Assembly (NCBI RefSeq): GCF_963548695.1
Contig: NZ_CAUUWA010000042.1
Location: 1 to 19,489, forward strand
Reading direction: 5' to 3'
Length of the DNA: 19,489 bases
From: an uncultured Fretibacterium sp.
GTDB taxonomy: Bacteria > Synergistota > Synergistia > Synergistales > Aminobacteriaceae
Made by a program: the position numbers and the translations under genes. Positions 6,605 through 15,840 of this stretch are shown here, in pieces. The notes beneath the pieces were generated by a model. That model made no database searches. It had not been told where the DNA came from and was given only the letters and a program-made list of their open reading frames with translations. Position 1 is the first letter of the stretch. Each line of letters starts with the position of its first letter.

Positions 6605-7975
6605 ATGAAGACGGAGTTGCTGGGGCAGGAGAAGAATGTCGTCAGGGTCAAGGTCGAGTTCGAGGCGGCCGAGTTTTCCAAGGGGCTTGCCGAGGCGCTG
6701 GGCGAGATCTCCCGGAACACGAACATCCCAGGGTTCCGTAAGGGGCGCGCTCCGCGCAGGGTGATAGAGATGCGCGTCGGACGCCAGACGCTTTACAACG
6801 AGGCCCTGGAGAAGATCCTCCCCGGAGCTCTGCAGCAGGTCATCGAGGACTACGACCTGGAGACGATCTCCGACCCGTCCATCCATATCGACGACATCCA
6901 TGAGGGGGAACCCGTGACCTGCGAGCTCACCCTGGAGGTCATGCCGGAGACGGAGTTGCCGGCCCTTGAGGAGATAGAGGTCGAACGGCTGAACTCCAAG
7001 GTTACGGACGACATGGTGAACGCCCTGGTTCTCGATATCCGCAAACGGCATTCCCGCCTGGAGCCGGTCGAGCGCCCGGCCGGGAAGGAGGATGTCGTCG
7101 CCGTGAACTTCGTCACCCGCGTCCTGGACGATGCACCCTCCGAGGAGGGCGAGCCTCAGAAGGACGAGATCGACCTCTCCGACGAGGATATCCGCGATGA
7201 GGTCCGTTCCGCACTGATGGGCAGGGCCGCCGGCGAGACCGCGGAGATGGAGTTCGACGTCGAGCCCAATTACCGATACGGCTCGGTGGCGGGCAAGCGC
7301 GTGCATTATACGATGACCCTCGAGACCGTCAATGCCCGTATCCTTCCGGATCTCGACGCCGCGTTCTTCAAGAGCCTGTTCGGAGAGGATACGGAAATAG
7401 CGACGGAGGAGGCCTTCCGCCGGAAGATCGGGGACGACCTCCTGACCCGGATGAAGCGGGAGAACGAGGCCGATGCCGCTGGTCGTGCCGTGGACGAGGT
7501 CTCGAAACGGTCTAAGGTGGAGGTCCCCGAAAGCCTGGTGGAGCGTCAAGCTGAGCTTCTGAAGAAAAGGGACGACGAGGACGCACGGCGGCATTTCAAC
7601 ATGGGGATGAAGGAGCTCCTCAACCTAAAGGGGGAGGAGGAAGCCCGTTACGAGGGGATCATCCGTTCCAGGGCCGTCGAGATGGTCCGAAATATGCTTG
7701 TCCTGGACGCCATCGGTAAAAAATATGATGTGGAGGTCTCCAAGGAGGACTTCGAGGCGGAGGTGGACCGACGCGCGGCTATTTACGGCATCGATCGCAA
7801 CAGGCTGCTGGGCCTGTTCCACAAGGACCGGAAGTTCATGGCCGGAGTCGTGGACGACCTTCGCTACTCCAAGATTACGGATCTCCTCATGACCCTCGTC
7901 AAGGTCCGGGACGTGGACGAGCTGTCGGCTCCGCAGGCGGAGGCCCCCTCGGCGGACAAGGCCGAGGAGCGGTAG
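6605..7975 (+). CDS. tig: trigger factor, ribosome-associated chaperone and peptidyl-prolyl isomerase
   Basis: This 456-aa protein has the normal length for trigger factor, which binds beside the ribosomal exit tunnel via protein L23 and shields nascent chains. The N-terminal ribosome-binding domain carries the signature GFRKGRAP (43-50) followed by RVIEMRVG. Residues ~150-240 correspond to the FKBP-like isomerase domain, where VAVNFVTRVLDD and the VEPNYRYGSVAGKRVHY segment are recognisable. The rest is the helical substrate-cradling C-terminal domain, rich in Glu, Arg and Lys, with a charged alanine-rich tail. The ATG at 6605 follows AAGGGG at a suitable distance. It opens the proteostasis operon, with clpP starting 9 bp after its stop, an order common in bacteria. 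Confidence 0.96.
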   Translation: MKTELLGQEKNVVRVKVEFEAAEFSKGLAEALGEISRNTNIPGFRKGRAPRRVIEMRVGRQTLYNEALEKILPGALQQVIEDYDLETISDPSIHIDDIHEGEPVTCELTLEVMPETELPALEEIEVERLNSKVTDDMVNALVLDIRKRHSRLEPVERPAGKEDVVAVNFVTRVLDDAPSEEGEPQKDEIDLSDEDIRDEVRSALMGRAAGETAEMEFDVEPNYRYGSVAGKRVHYTMTLETVNARILPDLDAAFFKSLFGEDTEIATEEAFRRKIGDDLLTRMKRENEADAAGRAVDEVSKRSKVEVPESLVERQAELLKKRDDEDARRHFNMGMKELLNLKGEEEARYEGIIRSRAVEMVRNMLVLDAIGKKYDVEVSKEDFEAEVDRRAAIYGIDRNRLLGLFHKDRKFMAGVVDDLRYSKITDLLMTLVKVRDVDELSAPQAEAPSADKAEER

Positions 7976-7984
7976 AGGCTCCCC

Positions 7985-8569
7985 ATGTCCTACTACGTTC
8001 CTTACGTCATTGAGCAGACGGGGCGGGGAGAGCGGAGCTACGACATCTACAGCCGGCTCCTCAAGGATCGTATTGTCTTCCTGGGGACGGAGGTGGAGGA
8101 TGGGGTCGCGAACTCCATCATCGCTCAGCTGCTCTTTCTGGAGAGCGAGGACCCGGAGAAGGACATCCATCTCTACATCAACAGTCCCGGGGGCAGCGTG
8201 ACCGCCGGTCTGGCCATTTATGATACGATGCAGTACATCAAGAGCCCGGTCTCGACGATCTGCGTTGGGCTGGCGGCGAGCATGGCGGCGGTGCTTCTGT
8301 CCAGCGGGGCCAAGGGGAAGCGCCTGGCGCTGCCGAACGCGGAGATCATGATCCATCAGCCCTCCGGCGGAACCCGCGGGCAGGCCACCGATATCGAGAT
8401 CCATGCGCGCAATATCCTGAAGACGCGGGAACGTCTGAACCGCATCCTGGCCGCCCGGACGGGCCGAGACATCGAGGACGTCGCGCGGGACACGGAACGG
8501 GACAACTTCATGACGGCGGAGGAGGCCCTGCAGTACGGCCTGATCGACCGCATCATCGACTCGCGGTAA
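7985..8569 (+). CDS. clpP: ATP-dependent Clp protease proteolytic subunit ClpP
   Basis: The protein has 194 aa, the usual ClpP size. The Ser-His-Asp triad is complete: Ser99 in GLAASMAA, His124 in IMIHQPSGG and Asp173 in ERDNFM. The oxyanion-loop region YINSPGGSV (64-72) is intact and there is no long propeptide. ClpP forms a double heptameric barrel in the cytosol and degrades proteins that ClpX or other AAA+ partners unfold and feed in. The N-terminal YVPYVIEQTGRGERSYDIYSRLLKDRIVFLG is typical. AGAGG (7974-7978) overlaps the tig stop and lies 6 nt before the ATG. clpX follows after 97 bp, an interval containing a strong stem-loop. Confidence 0.97.
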   Translation: MSYYVPYVIEQTGRGERSYDIYSRLLKDRIVFLGTEVEDGVANSIIAQLLFLESEDPEKDIHLYINSPGGSVTAGLAIYDTMQYIKSPVSTICVGLAASMAAVLLSSGAKGKRLALPNAEIMIHQPSGGTRGQATDIEIHARNILKTRERLNRILAARTGRDIEDVARDTERDNFMTAEEALQYGLIDRIIDSR

Positions 8570-8611
8570 CCCTGGCGCCCTGCCGGCCCTAAACCATGAA
8601 TATGAGGCGTT

Positions 8612-8641
8612 TTAAGGGGATGGACTCTGCTGTCCCCTTAA
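8612..8641 (+). promoter_or_regulatory. stem-loop between clpP and clpX, attenuator or RNA-processing site
   Basis: TTAAGGGGA (8612-8620) and TCCCCTTAA (8633-8641) are a perfect 9-bp inverted repeat around a 12-nt loop. The copy is bounded by the direct repeat GCGTTTT (8607-8613 and 8643-8649). Only four T follow after a gap, so full termination is doubtful; partial termination, 3'-end protection of clpP mRNA, or a cleavage site fits better. The clpX ribosome-binding site begins 11 nt after the stem. Confidence 0.55.
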
Positions 8642-8666
8642 TGCGTTTTCTGGAGGTCGTTTCACT

Positions 8667-9992
<1,326 letters not shown>

Positions 9993-9993
9993 G

Positions 9994-12426
9994 GTGGCGA
10001 CGAGGATTGCGGTCGTAGCCTCCCAGGATCCGGAGACCCCGGAGGAGGGACTCTGCCCCGTTCTTCCCGTCCGGGACATGGTCCTCTTTCCGGGGATCAT
10101 CATGCCCCTCTTCGTGGGGCGCCCCCGATCCATACGGGCTATGGAATCCGCCCTCCTCCAGGACAAGAAGGTCTTCGTGGCGGCCCAGACGGACAACGGG
10201 ACCGAGGACCCGGAGATCGGCGACCTTTATAAGGTGGGGACCCTCTGCAACATCCTCCAGGTGGTGCGCGTCCCGGACGGGACGACCAAGGTCCTGGTCG
10301 AGGGCATAGCCCGGATGAGGGTTCGGGAATACCAACTGGACAAGGACATCCTGACGGCGCACGTGCTCCCCATGCCCTGGATCCAGGCGGAATCGGCAAA
10401 ACTGGAGCCCTGGAGGCGGCGCGTCCTCGGCAGCTTCGAGCGCTACAACACCCTGCAGCCCCGCATCCCGAACGAGGTGATGGCCTCCATCGCGGAGCTG
10501 GACGACCTGGGGCAGCTCATCAACCTGATCGGCTCGCACATATCCGCTAAGCTGGAGGATCGTCAGGCCCTCCTGGAGATCCAGGACGTGGAGGAGGCCC
10601 TGTCCCTCCTGCTGCGTCTCCTGACGGAGGAGATAGACATCCTGGAGCTGGAGCACGACATCCAGGACCGCGTGCGCTCCGTCGTCGACAAGCAGCAGAA
10701 GGAATACTACCTGCGGGAGCAGCTGCGCATCATTCAGAACGAGCTCGGCCAGGGGCAGGACGGGGAGGAGGAGCTTCGCTACGCGGAGCGGGTGGACGCC
10801 TCCCTGATGAGCGACGAGGCGCGGGACAAGGCGAAGCGGGAAATAGCCCGGCTCTCCAGGATGTCCCCACTCTCGCCGGAGGCCGCCGTGGTCCGCAGCT
10901 ACCTGGACTGGCTCCTGGACATGCCATGGGGCCTGAGGACCGAGGAGAACGAGAACATCGCCAGGGCGGAGAAAATCCTCGACCGAGACCATTACGGCAT
11001 GCGCAAGGTGAAGGACCGCGTCCTGGAGTTCCTGGCCGTCCGGCGGCGCGCCGGGACGGACATGAAGGGACAGATTATCTGCTTCGTCGGCCCTCCGGGG
11101 GTTGGGAAGACCTCTTTGGGACGCTCCATCGCGGACTCGCTGAACCGGCGCTTCGTCAACGTCTCCCTGGGGGGCGTCAGGGACGAGGCCGAGATCCGAG
11201 GGCACCGTCGGACCTATATCGGGTCCCTTCCCGGTCGGATCATCCAGAAGCTGGCGAGGGCGGGCAGCTGCAACCCCGTCGTCCTGCTGGACGAGATCGA
11301 CAAGCTGGGGAACGATTTTCGGGGCGACCCGGCCTCCGCTCTCCTGGAGGTCCTGGACCCGCAGCAGAACAGCGCCTTCACCGATCACTACCTCGAGGTT
11401 CCCTTCGACCTGAGCGAGGTGCTCTTCATCACCACGGCCAACGTCACCCATACGATTCCCAGGCCCCTTCTGGACCGCATGGAGGTGATCCCCCTTTCGG
11501 GATACCTCGCCGAGGAGAAGCTGCAGATCGCGATGCGCTACCTCGTCCCGAGGATCTTGAAGGAGCACGGTCTGGAGCGGTCCGAGGTGAAGATCCCGGT
11601 CCCCGTGGTCAAAAAGGTGATCGCCTCCTACACGCGCGAGGCCGGCGTCCGTGGGCTGGACCGCGCCTTATCGACGGTGGCGCGCAAGATTACGCGCCGT
11701 CTCGTCGAGGCCAAAGACAAGTCCGAGCCCCTCGCCCTTCCGGTGGGGATCAGGGTAGGGGACCTCAAGGACTACCTGGGGCCCCCGAAGCTCTATGACC
11801 TTTCCGTTCCGAAGGCCCCCGAGAGGGGGAACGTCGTCGGCCTGGCTTGGACGGAGGCGGGAGGCGACGTCCTGCTCATCGAGGCCGTGACGATGAGGGG
11901 AAAGGGGGAGCTGGTCCTCACCGGAAACCTCGGCGACGTGATGCAGGAGTCCGCTCGGGCGGCCGTGAGCTACCTGCGGTCCGAGAGCGAGGCCCTCGGG
12001 ATAGGGGAGTTCGACTGGAAGAGTGTGGACATCCATATCCATGTCCCCGAGGGGGCCGTTCCGAAGGACGGGCCCTCGGCCGGAATCACGATGGCCACGG
12101 CTATTCTGTCGGCGGTCAGCGGCCGCCGTGTCCGCCCGGGCATCGCCATGACGGGCGAGATATCCCTGAGGGGCAAGGTCCTTCCCGTCGGGGGCATTCG
12201 GGAGAAGATCCTCGCCGCCCGGCGCCATGGGGTCCTACACATCGTTCTGCCCGCGGCCAATCGCGTGGACGTCGAGGAGATCCCCGGGGAATATACCGAT
12301 GGGATGCGCTTCGATTACGCCGAGGAGGTCCTGACGGTCCTCGAAAAGGGGCTGGAAAGGCCGGAGAGGGCCGAACCGGGAAAAAACGAACCGGAGAAAA
12401 CCGATGCTCTGGAAGGCGTCTCTTGA
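9994..12426 (+). CDS. lon: ATP-dependent protease Lon (LonA type)
   Basis: The protein has 810 aa from the GTG at 9994. That start is preferred over the TTG at 9985 because GGGAGG (9979-9984) directly abuts the TTG but lies 9 nt before the GTG. Domains in order: an N-terminal LAN substrate-binding domain (LPVRDMVLFPG near 25-35), a helical linker with VDKQQKEYYLREQLR, the AAA+ domain with Walker A GPPGVGKT (366-373) and Walker B VVLLDEIDKL, and the protease domain. The Ser-Lys dyad is Ser695 in KDGPSAG and Lys738 in GGIREK, 43 residues apart as in E. coli Lon. Lon degrades damaged and regulatory proteins. The 3' end overlaps engB by 23 bp. Confidence 0.96.
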   Translation: MATRIAVVASQDPETPEEGLCPVLPVRDMVLFPGIIMPLFVGRPRSIRAMESALLQDKKVFVAAQTDNGTEDPEIGDLYKVGTLCNILQVVRVPDGTTKVLVEGIARMRVREYQLDKDILTAHVLPMPWIQAESAKLEPWRRRVLGSFERYNTLQPRIPNEVMASIAELDDLGQLINLIGSHISAKLEDRQALLEIQDVEEALSLLLRLLTEEIDILELEHDIQDRVRSVVDKQQKEYYLREQLRIIQNELGQGQDGEEELRYAERVDASLMSDEARDKAKREIARLSRMSPLSPEAAVVRSYLDWLLDMPWGLRTEENENIARAEKILDRDHYGMRKVKDRVLEFLAVRRRAGTDMKGQIICFVGPPGVGKTSLGRSIADSLNRRFVNVSLGGVRDEAEIRGHRRTYIGSLPGRIIQKLARAGSCNPVVLLDEIDKLGNDFRGDPASALLEVLDPQQNSAFTDHYLEVPFDLSEVLFITTANVTHTIPRPLLDRMEVIPLSGYLAEEKLQIAMRYLVPRILKEHGLERSEVKIPVPVVKKVIASYTREAGVRGLDRALSTVARKITRRLVEAKDKSEPLALPVGIRVGDLKDYLGPPKLYDLSVPKAPERGNVVGLAWTEAGGDVLLIEAVTMRGKGELVLTGNLGDVMQESARAAVSYLRSESEALGIGEFDWKSVDIHIHVPEGAVPKDGPSAGITMATAILSAVSGRRVRPGIAMTGEISLRGKVLPVGGIREKILAARRHGVLHIVLPAANRVDVEEIPGEYTDGMRFDYAEEVLTVLEKGLERPERAEPGKNEPEKTDALEGVS

Positions 12427-13015
12427 GGCGACCTGTTTCTCCATCCCTCAGCTTCCGCCGGAGGGGACACCGGAGGTCGCCGTCGCCGGCCGCTCGAACG
12501 TCGGGAAGTCGACGCTGATCAACGCGCTGCTGGGGACGAGGCTGGCCCACGTGGGGGCGACGCCGGGGAAGACCCGCAGTATCAATTTCTACTCCGTTCA
12601 GGCCTCGGTGCCGTTTCATCTGGTCGACCTTCCGGGATACGGCTACGCGTCCCGGAGCAAGACGGAGCGAAACGAGTGGTCCCGGTTGGTCGCAGCCTAC
12701 GTCGAACGGAGGAGAACGTTGCGCCTCGTCTGCCATCTCGTGGACTTCCGGCACGGCCTCCTGGGGAATGACCGGGCCCTCCAGGAGTGGCTGAACGAGT
12801 GCGGCAGGACGATGCTGGTGGTCTTCACCAAGGCGGACAAGATATCCAGAGGCCGGCATCGTGCCCTCCTGCAGGAGTACGTGCGGGGCGGCCTGATATC
12901 CGTCGACGTCCCCGTTATCACCTCGGGGGAGAACCGATCGGGGATCGAGGACCTGAGGAACTTCATCGGGCGTTTCCTGGGCGTTGCGGGGACGGAGGGC
13001 GACGGCCTACGATAA
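12404..13015 (+). CDS. engB: ribosome biogenesis GTPase EngB (YsxC/YihA)
   Basis: This 203-aa GTPase of the TrmE-Era-EngA-EngB class acts in late assembly of the large ribosomal subunit. The G motifs are G1 GRSNVGKS (29-36), G2 Thr in ATPGKT (52-57), G3 DLPGYG (75-80), and G4 TKAD (142-145), with a short G5 loop near TSGENRSG. The sequence LVDLPGYGYA and the KTRSINFY segment are specific to EngB. The ATG at 12404 lies inside the 3' end of lon and has GGAGA (12393-12397) 6 nt upstream; the overlap suggests translational coupling. The order lon-engB is widely conserved. The stop TAA shares its last base with the recX start. Confidence 0.95.
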   Translation: MLWKASLEATCFSIPQLPPEGTPEVAVAGRSNVGKSTLINALLGTRLAHVGATPGKTRSINFYSVQASVPFHLVDLPGYGYASRSKTERNEWSRLVAAYVERRRTLRLVCHLVDFRHGLLGNDRALQEWLNECGRTMLVVFTKADKISRGRHRALLQEYVRGGLISVDVPVITSGENRSGIEDLRNFIGRFLGVAGTEGDGLR

Positions 13016-13467
13016 TGGGGATGGGGGAGAAAAAGGAGCCCTCATTGGAGGAGCATCGGCTCCGGATTTTCCGGCTCCTCTCCCGTGCGCCCCGTCCGGA
13101 GCGGGAGGTCAGGGAGCGCCTCGCCGCGTGGGGAGCCACGCTCGAGGAGGCGGAGGCCCTGATCGCTGAATTTCGCGGGATACGACTCCTCGACGATGCG
13201 CTTTACGCCTGTCTTTTCGTGGAGGGACACGAAAGCTGGGGGGACGACCGAATAGCCTGCGAGCTCTCGCGGAGAGGGATAGCCCACCGGGACCTCGTCT
13301 CCGCCCTGGAGGGCCGGGACGAGGTGGCGCAAGCCCGGGCCCTCGCAGCGAGTTGGCTGGCCGGGGGGATGGAGACGGGACGGATCGTCGGCAGACTCCG
13401 GCGCAGGGGATTTTCCGGCAGGACCATTCGCTCCGTCATCGAGGGGAAAGATGAGGTCCCCTGGTGA
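13015..13467 (+). CDS. recX: RecX family regulatory protein
   Basis: This 150-aa basic, helical protein is built of repeated three-helix units. The RecX pattern is visible: RLLSRAPRPEREVRERLAAWG (first unit), then LIAEFRGIRLLDDALYACLFVE, then GDDRIACELSRRGIAHRDLVSALE, and a final unit RIVGRLRRRGFSGRTIRSVIE. RecX binds the RecA filament and limits its activity. The ATG at 13015 overlaps the engB stop as TAATG. A second ATG two codons later (13021) is equally possible. No recA gene is visible here, so placement behind engB is unusual compared with the common recA-recX pair. No strong ribosome-binding site is seen, so it is probably coupled to engB. Confidence 0.8.
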   Translation: MGMGEKKEPSLEEHRLRIFRLLSRAPRPEREVRERLAAWGATLEEAEALIAEFRGIRLLDDALYACLFVEGHESWGDDRIACELSRRGIAHRDLVSALEGRDEVAQARALAASWLAGGMETGRIVGRLRRRGFSGRTIRSVIEGKDEVPW

Positions 13468-13501
13468 GGCCGGCGATTGGTGCAGAGGGGAGGCCATCCG
13501 A

Positions 13502-14392
13502 ATGAAGACCGTCGATTTCCATATTCACGTGTATCCTCCGGAGGTCATCCGGAATGCGGAGTCCCTGTCCCTGCGCGAGCCCTATTTCAACGCCCTGACC
13601 CATAACCGGGTGCACCGGTGGGCCACGCTCGAGGACCTGCTGGACCGTATGGAACGCGACGACGTCGAGCGTGCCGTCGTGGGCGGCTTCGCCTTTCGGG
13701 ATCTGGGGCTCTGTAAGCTGTGCAACGACTACATCATCGAGGGGGTGAGGAAGCATCCCGACAGGCTGAGCGGCCTCTGCCTCGTTCCGCCTCTGGCAAG
13801 GGGGGCCTCCGAGGAGATCCTGCGCTGCGCCGATGCCGGCCTGGTTGGGGTCGGGGAGCTGTTTCCGGAGGGGCAGAACATCGACATCTCCGACAGGGAA
13901 CAGACTTGGCGCCTGGCCGGCGTCCTGCACGAGGCCGGCCTGTTCGTGCTGTGGCACACGGCGGAGCCCGTCGGGCATGAATACGCGGGCAAGGGAAATG
14001 TCGGGCCCAGGGAGGCGGCTGCCTTCTGCAGGCATCACCCTGAGGTCCGGACGGTCTTCGCGCACCTGGGCGGGGGGCTGTGGCTGTACGAACTGATGCC
14101 CGAGATGCGCCTTTACCTGGCCAATGCCCGTTACGATCTGGCCGCTCTGCCCTGGCTCTATGAGCCCGCCGTCCTGCGAACGATCGTGGGGGCGGGGTTG
14201 GCCCATAAGTTTCTGATGGGTACGGATTTCCCCATCCTGGACTCGTCCCGGTACGAAAGGATGTTCGCCGCCTCCGGGATAGGGGAGGAGGCCGCGGAGC
14301 GGATCGCACGCCTCAACGCCCTGGACTTTCTCTCCTCCCTCTCTCCCTCTGGCAGAAGCAGGGGGGCCCTTGGCGGTTCCCCGTCCCGATGA
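13502..14392 (+). CDS. amidohydrolase family protein (TIM-barrel metal-dependent hydrolase, amidohydro_2/TatD-like)
   Basis: This is a 296-aa cytosolic protein. The metal-binding pattern of the amidohydrolase superfamily is complete: H7-x-H9 in VDFHIHVYPPE, Glu119 in GVGELFPEG, His152 in VLWHTAEP, His188 in FAHLGGG and Asp242 in LMGTDFPI. A His-Glu pair at 159-160 (VGHEYAGKG) sits just after the third ligand. The substrate cannot be told; relatives include decarboxylases, lactonases and DNases. The ATG at 13502 is chosen because GGGGAGG (13487-13493) lies just upstream and the metal motif begins at once; the open frame extends to 13451 without a ribosome-binding site. The last residues (SPSGRSRGALGGSPSR) are low-complexity. 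The stop overlaps the MFS start as ATGA. Confidence 0.85.
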   Translation: MKTVDFHIHVYPPEVIRNAESLSLREPYFNALTHNRVHRWATLEDLLDRMERDDVERAVVGGFAFRDLGLCKLCNDYIIEGVRKHPDRLSGLCLVPPLARGASEEILRCADAGLVGVGELFPEGQNIDISDREQTWRLAGVLHEAGLFVLWHTAEPVGHEYAGKGNVGPREAAAFCRHHPEVRTVFAHLGGGLWLYELMPEMRLYLANARYDLAALPWLYEPAVLRTIVGAGLAHKFLMGTDFPILDSSRYERMFAASGIGEEAAERIARLNALDFLSSLSPSGRSRGALGGSPSR

Positions 14393-15714
14393 CGTTTCCC
14401 GGGGAGACGTTCCGTTCCCTTCAGTCCCGCAACTTCAGGCTGTTCATGACCAGTCAGGTCGTGTCCATGACCGGAATCTGGATGCAGCGCATGGCGACGG
14501 TCTGGCTGGTGCTGTCGCTGACGGACTCTCCCTTCCTGTCCAGCGCCAACGATTTTGCGAGTCAGATCCCGATCCTCGTCCTGGGGCTTTTCTCCGGAGC
14601 CCTGGTCGATCGCGTCGACAAGAAGCACCTGATCCAGGTGACGCAGTTCATGCTCCTCCTCATCGCCCTGCTCATGGGATTCCTGACCCTGTCACAACGG
14701 GCGAGCTATCCGATTATCCTCATGGTAAGCATCCTTTTGGGCTCCATTAACGCCTTCGACATGCCCGCGAGGCAGGCGTGCATCAGCCAGATGGTCGATC
14801 GGCCCGACTTCCTGTCCAATGCGATCGCCTTGAACTCGGCCGTGTTCAACCTGTCGCGCGTCATCGGTCCCAGCGCTGCCGGGTTCATCGTGGCGGCCGT
14901 AGGGGAGGGGTATTGCTTCCTGTTGACCGGCCTGGCCTTTCTGGCCCCCATCTACGCGCTCTTCATCATGCGGCTGCCGCGTTATCAGGGCTCTCCGGGA
15001 ACGCCTCAGACAAGCGTGGGGCGATCCATCCGGGAGGGGTTCGTCTACGTTGGGGAAAACCGTCACCTCGGGATCGTCCTTCTTCTGATGTGCGCCGTCA
15101 GCTTTTTGGGGATGCCCATCTACGTCACGTTTTCCGCCCTCGTGAAACTGGTCCTGAGGGAGGATGCCTCGCTCTTCGGGCTGATCCTGGGCGGTGTGGG
15201 GTTGGGCGCGCTCTCGTCCACCATTCGCATCGCCTCGGACCCGAGCATTCGCGGATTTCCCGCCAGAATGTTCTTTGCCCTCATCATCATGGGGACGGGG
15301 CTCCTGTTCATGGCTCTGGCGCGGAACCGCTGGATTCTGCTACCGATGTCCGCACTGGTCGGCGGAGGACTGGTCTATTCGACGACGGGCTGCAACACGA
15401 TGCTCCAATCCTTTATCTCCGACGAGATGCGAGGGCGGGTCATGAGCCTTTACGTCATGGCCTTCTCCGGATTCGCCCCCTTGGGCAGCCTCGCCGCGGG
15501 GGCGATCATGAACCGTTTCGGCGTGACCTGGTCCATCCTTCTTCAAGGGGCCGGGTGCTTCCTGACGGCGGCCGTCTTTCGGTGCTTCGTCAAGGTCCTG
15601 GACCGAAATATCCGAGCCCTCTACGGGGAAAAGGAAGAGGAAAGCAAGGGCGCGATTGCTGAGGGGAAATCCAAGAGCCTTGAGGCTCGAAACATCGAGG
15701 CTCGAAACATCTGA
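14389..15714 (+). CDS. MFS transporter, EntS-like exporter family (MFS_3)
   Basis: This 441-aa transporter has about twelve hydrophobic segments. The N-terminus FRSLQSRNFRLFMTSQVVSMTGIWMQRMATVWLVLSLT matches the MFS_3/EntS opening (R-x-F-R-L-x3-Q-x2-S-x2-G-x-W-x-Q). The loop GALVDRVDKKHL is motif A. NALDMPARQA-like sequence (INAFDMPARQACISQMV) and NSAVFNLSRVIGPSAAG are also typical of this family. Substrates of relatives include siderophores, drugs and lipids; nothing here fixes one. The ATG overlaps the amidohydrolase stop and lacks its own ribosome-binding site, so translation is probably coupled. The C-terminal tail after the last helix is hydrophilic and ends in EARNIEARNI, made by a 15-bp tandem duplication just before the stop. 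Confidence 0.9.
   Translation: MTFPGETFRSLQSRNFRLFMTSQVVSMTGIWMQRMATVWLVLSLTDSPFLSSANDFASQIPILVLGLFSGALVDRVDKKHLIQVTQFMLLLIALLMGFLTLSQRASYPIILMVSILLGSINAFDMPARQACISQMVDRPDFLSNAIALNSAVFNLSRVIGPSAAGFIVAAVGEGYCFLLTGLAFLAPIYALFIMRLPRYQGSPGTPQTSVGRSIREGFVYVGENRHLGIVLLLMCAVSFLGMPIYVTFSALVKLVLREDASLFGLILGGVGLGALSSTIRIASDPSIRGFPARMFFALIIMGTGLLFMALARNRWILLPMSALVGGGLVYSTTGCNTMLQSFISDEMRGRVMSLYVMAFSGFAPLGSLAAGAIMNRFGVTWSILLQGAGCFLTAAVFRCFVKVLDRNIRALYGEKEEESKGAIAEGKSKSLEARNIEARNI
15682..15711 (+). repeat. 15-bp perfect tandem duplication at the end of the MFS gene
   Basis: GAGGCTCGAAACATC occurs twice in direct succession (15682-15696 and 15697-15711), immediately before the TGA. It is in frame and encodes EARNI-EARNI, so copy number changes would lengthen or shorten the protein without a frameshift. 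A related partial unit (gagccttgag) precedes it. Confidence 0.95.
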
Positions 15715-15840
15715 CTTTTGAAAATGAAAAACGGCAGCGCATGATTTTCCGTTGGTTTTCGTGTTGGCTTTTGAATCTATATCAATGTCCTATAATGTAT
15801 CTTATGTTGCATTCAGGGCAGTATAAATGAATGAAAAGCC
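15715..15840. other. AT-rich convergent intergenic region with a weak terminator for the minus-strand gene
   Basis: This 126-bp gap lies between two converging genes and begins the AT-rich patch. Read on the minus strand, AACGG (15749-15753) and CCGTT (15730-15734) form a 5-bp stem with a 14-nt loop followed by TTTCATTTTC, a plausible weak terminator for the membrane protein gene. A perfect TATAAT at 15791-15796 faces right but leads into no gene. Confidence 0.35.

Noticed and set aside
15791..15796. TATAAT facing right in the AT-rich gap
   Set aside because: No suitable -35 and no gene downstream in that direction; such matches are expected by chance in AT-rich DNA.
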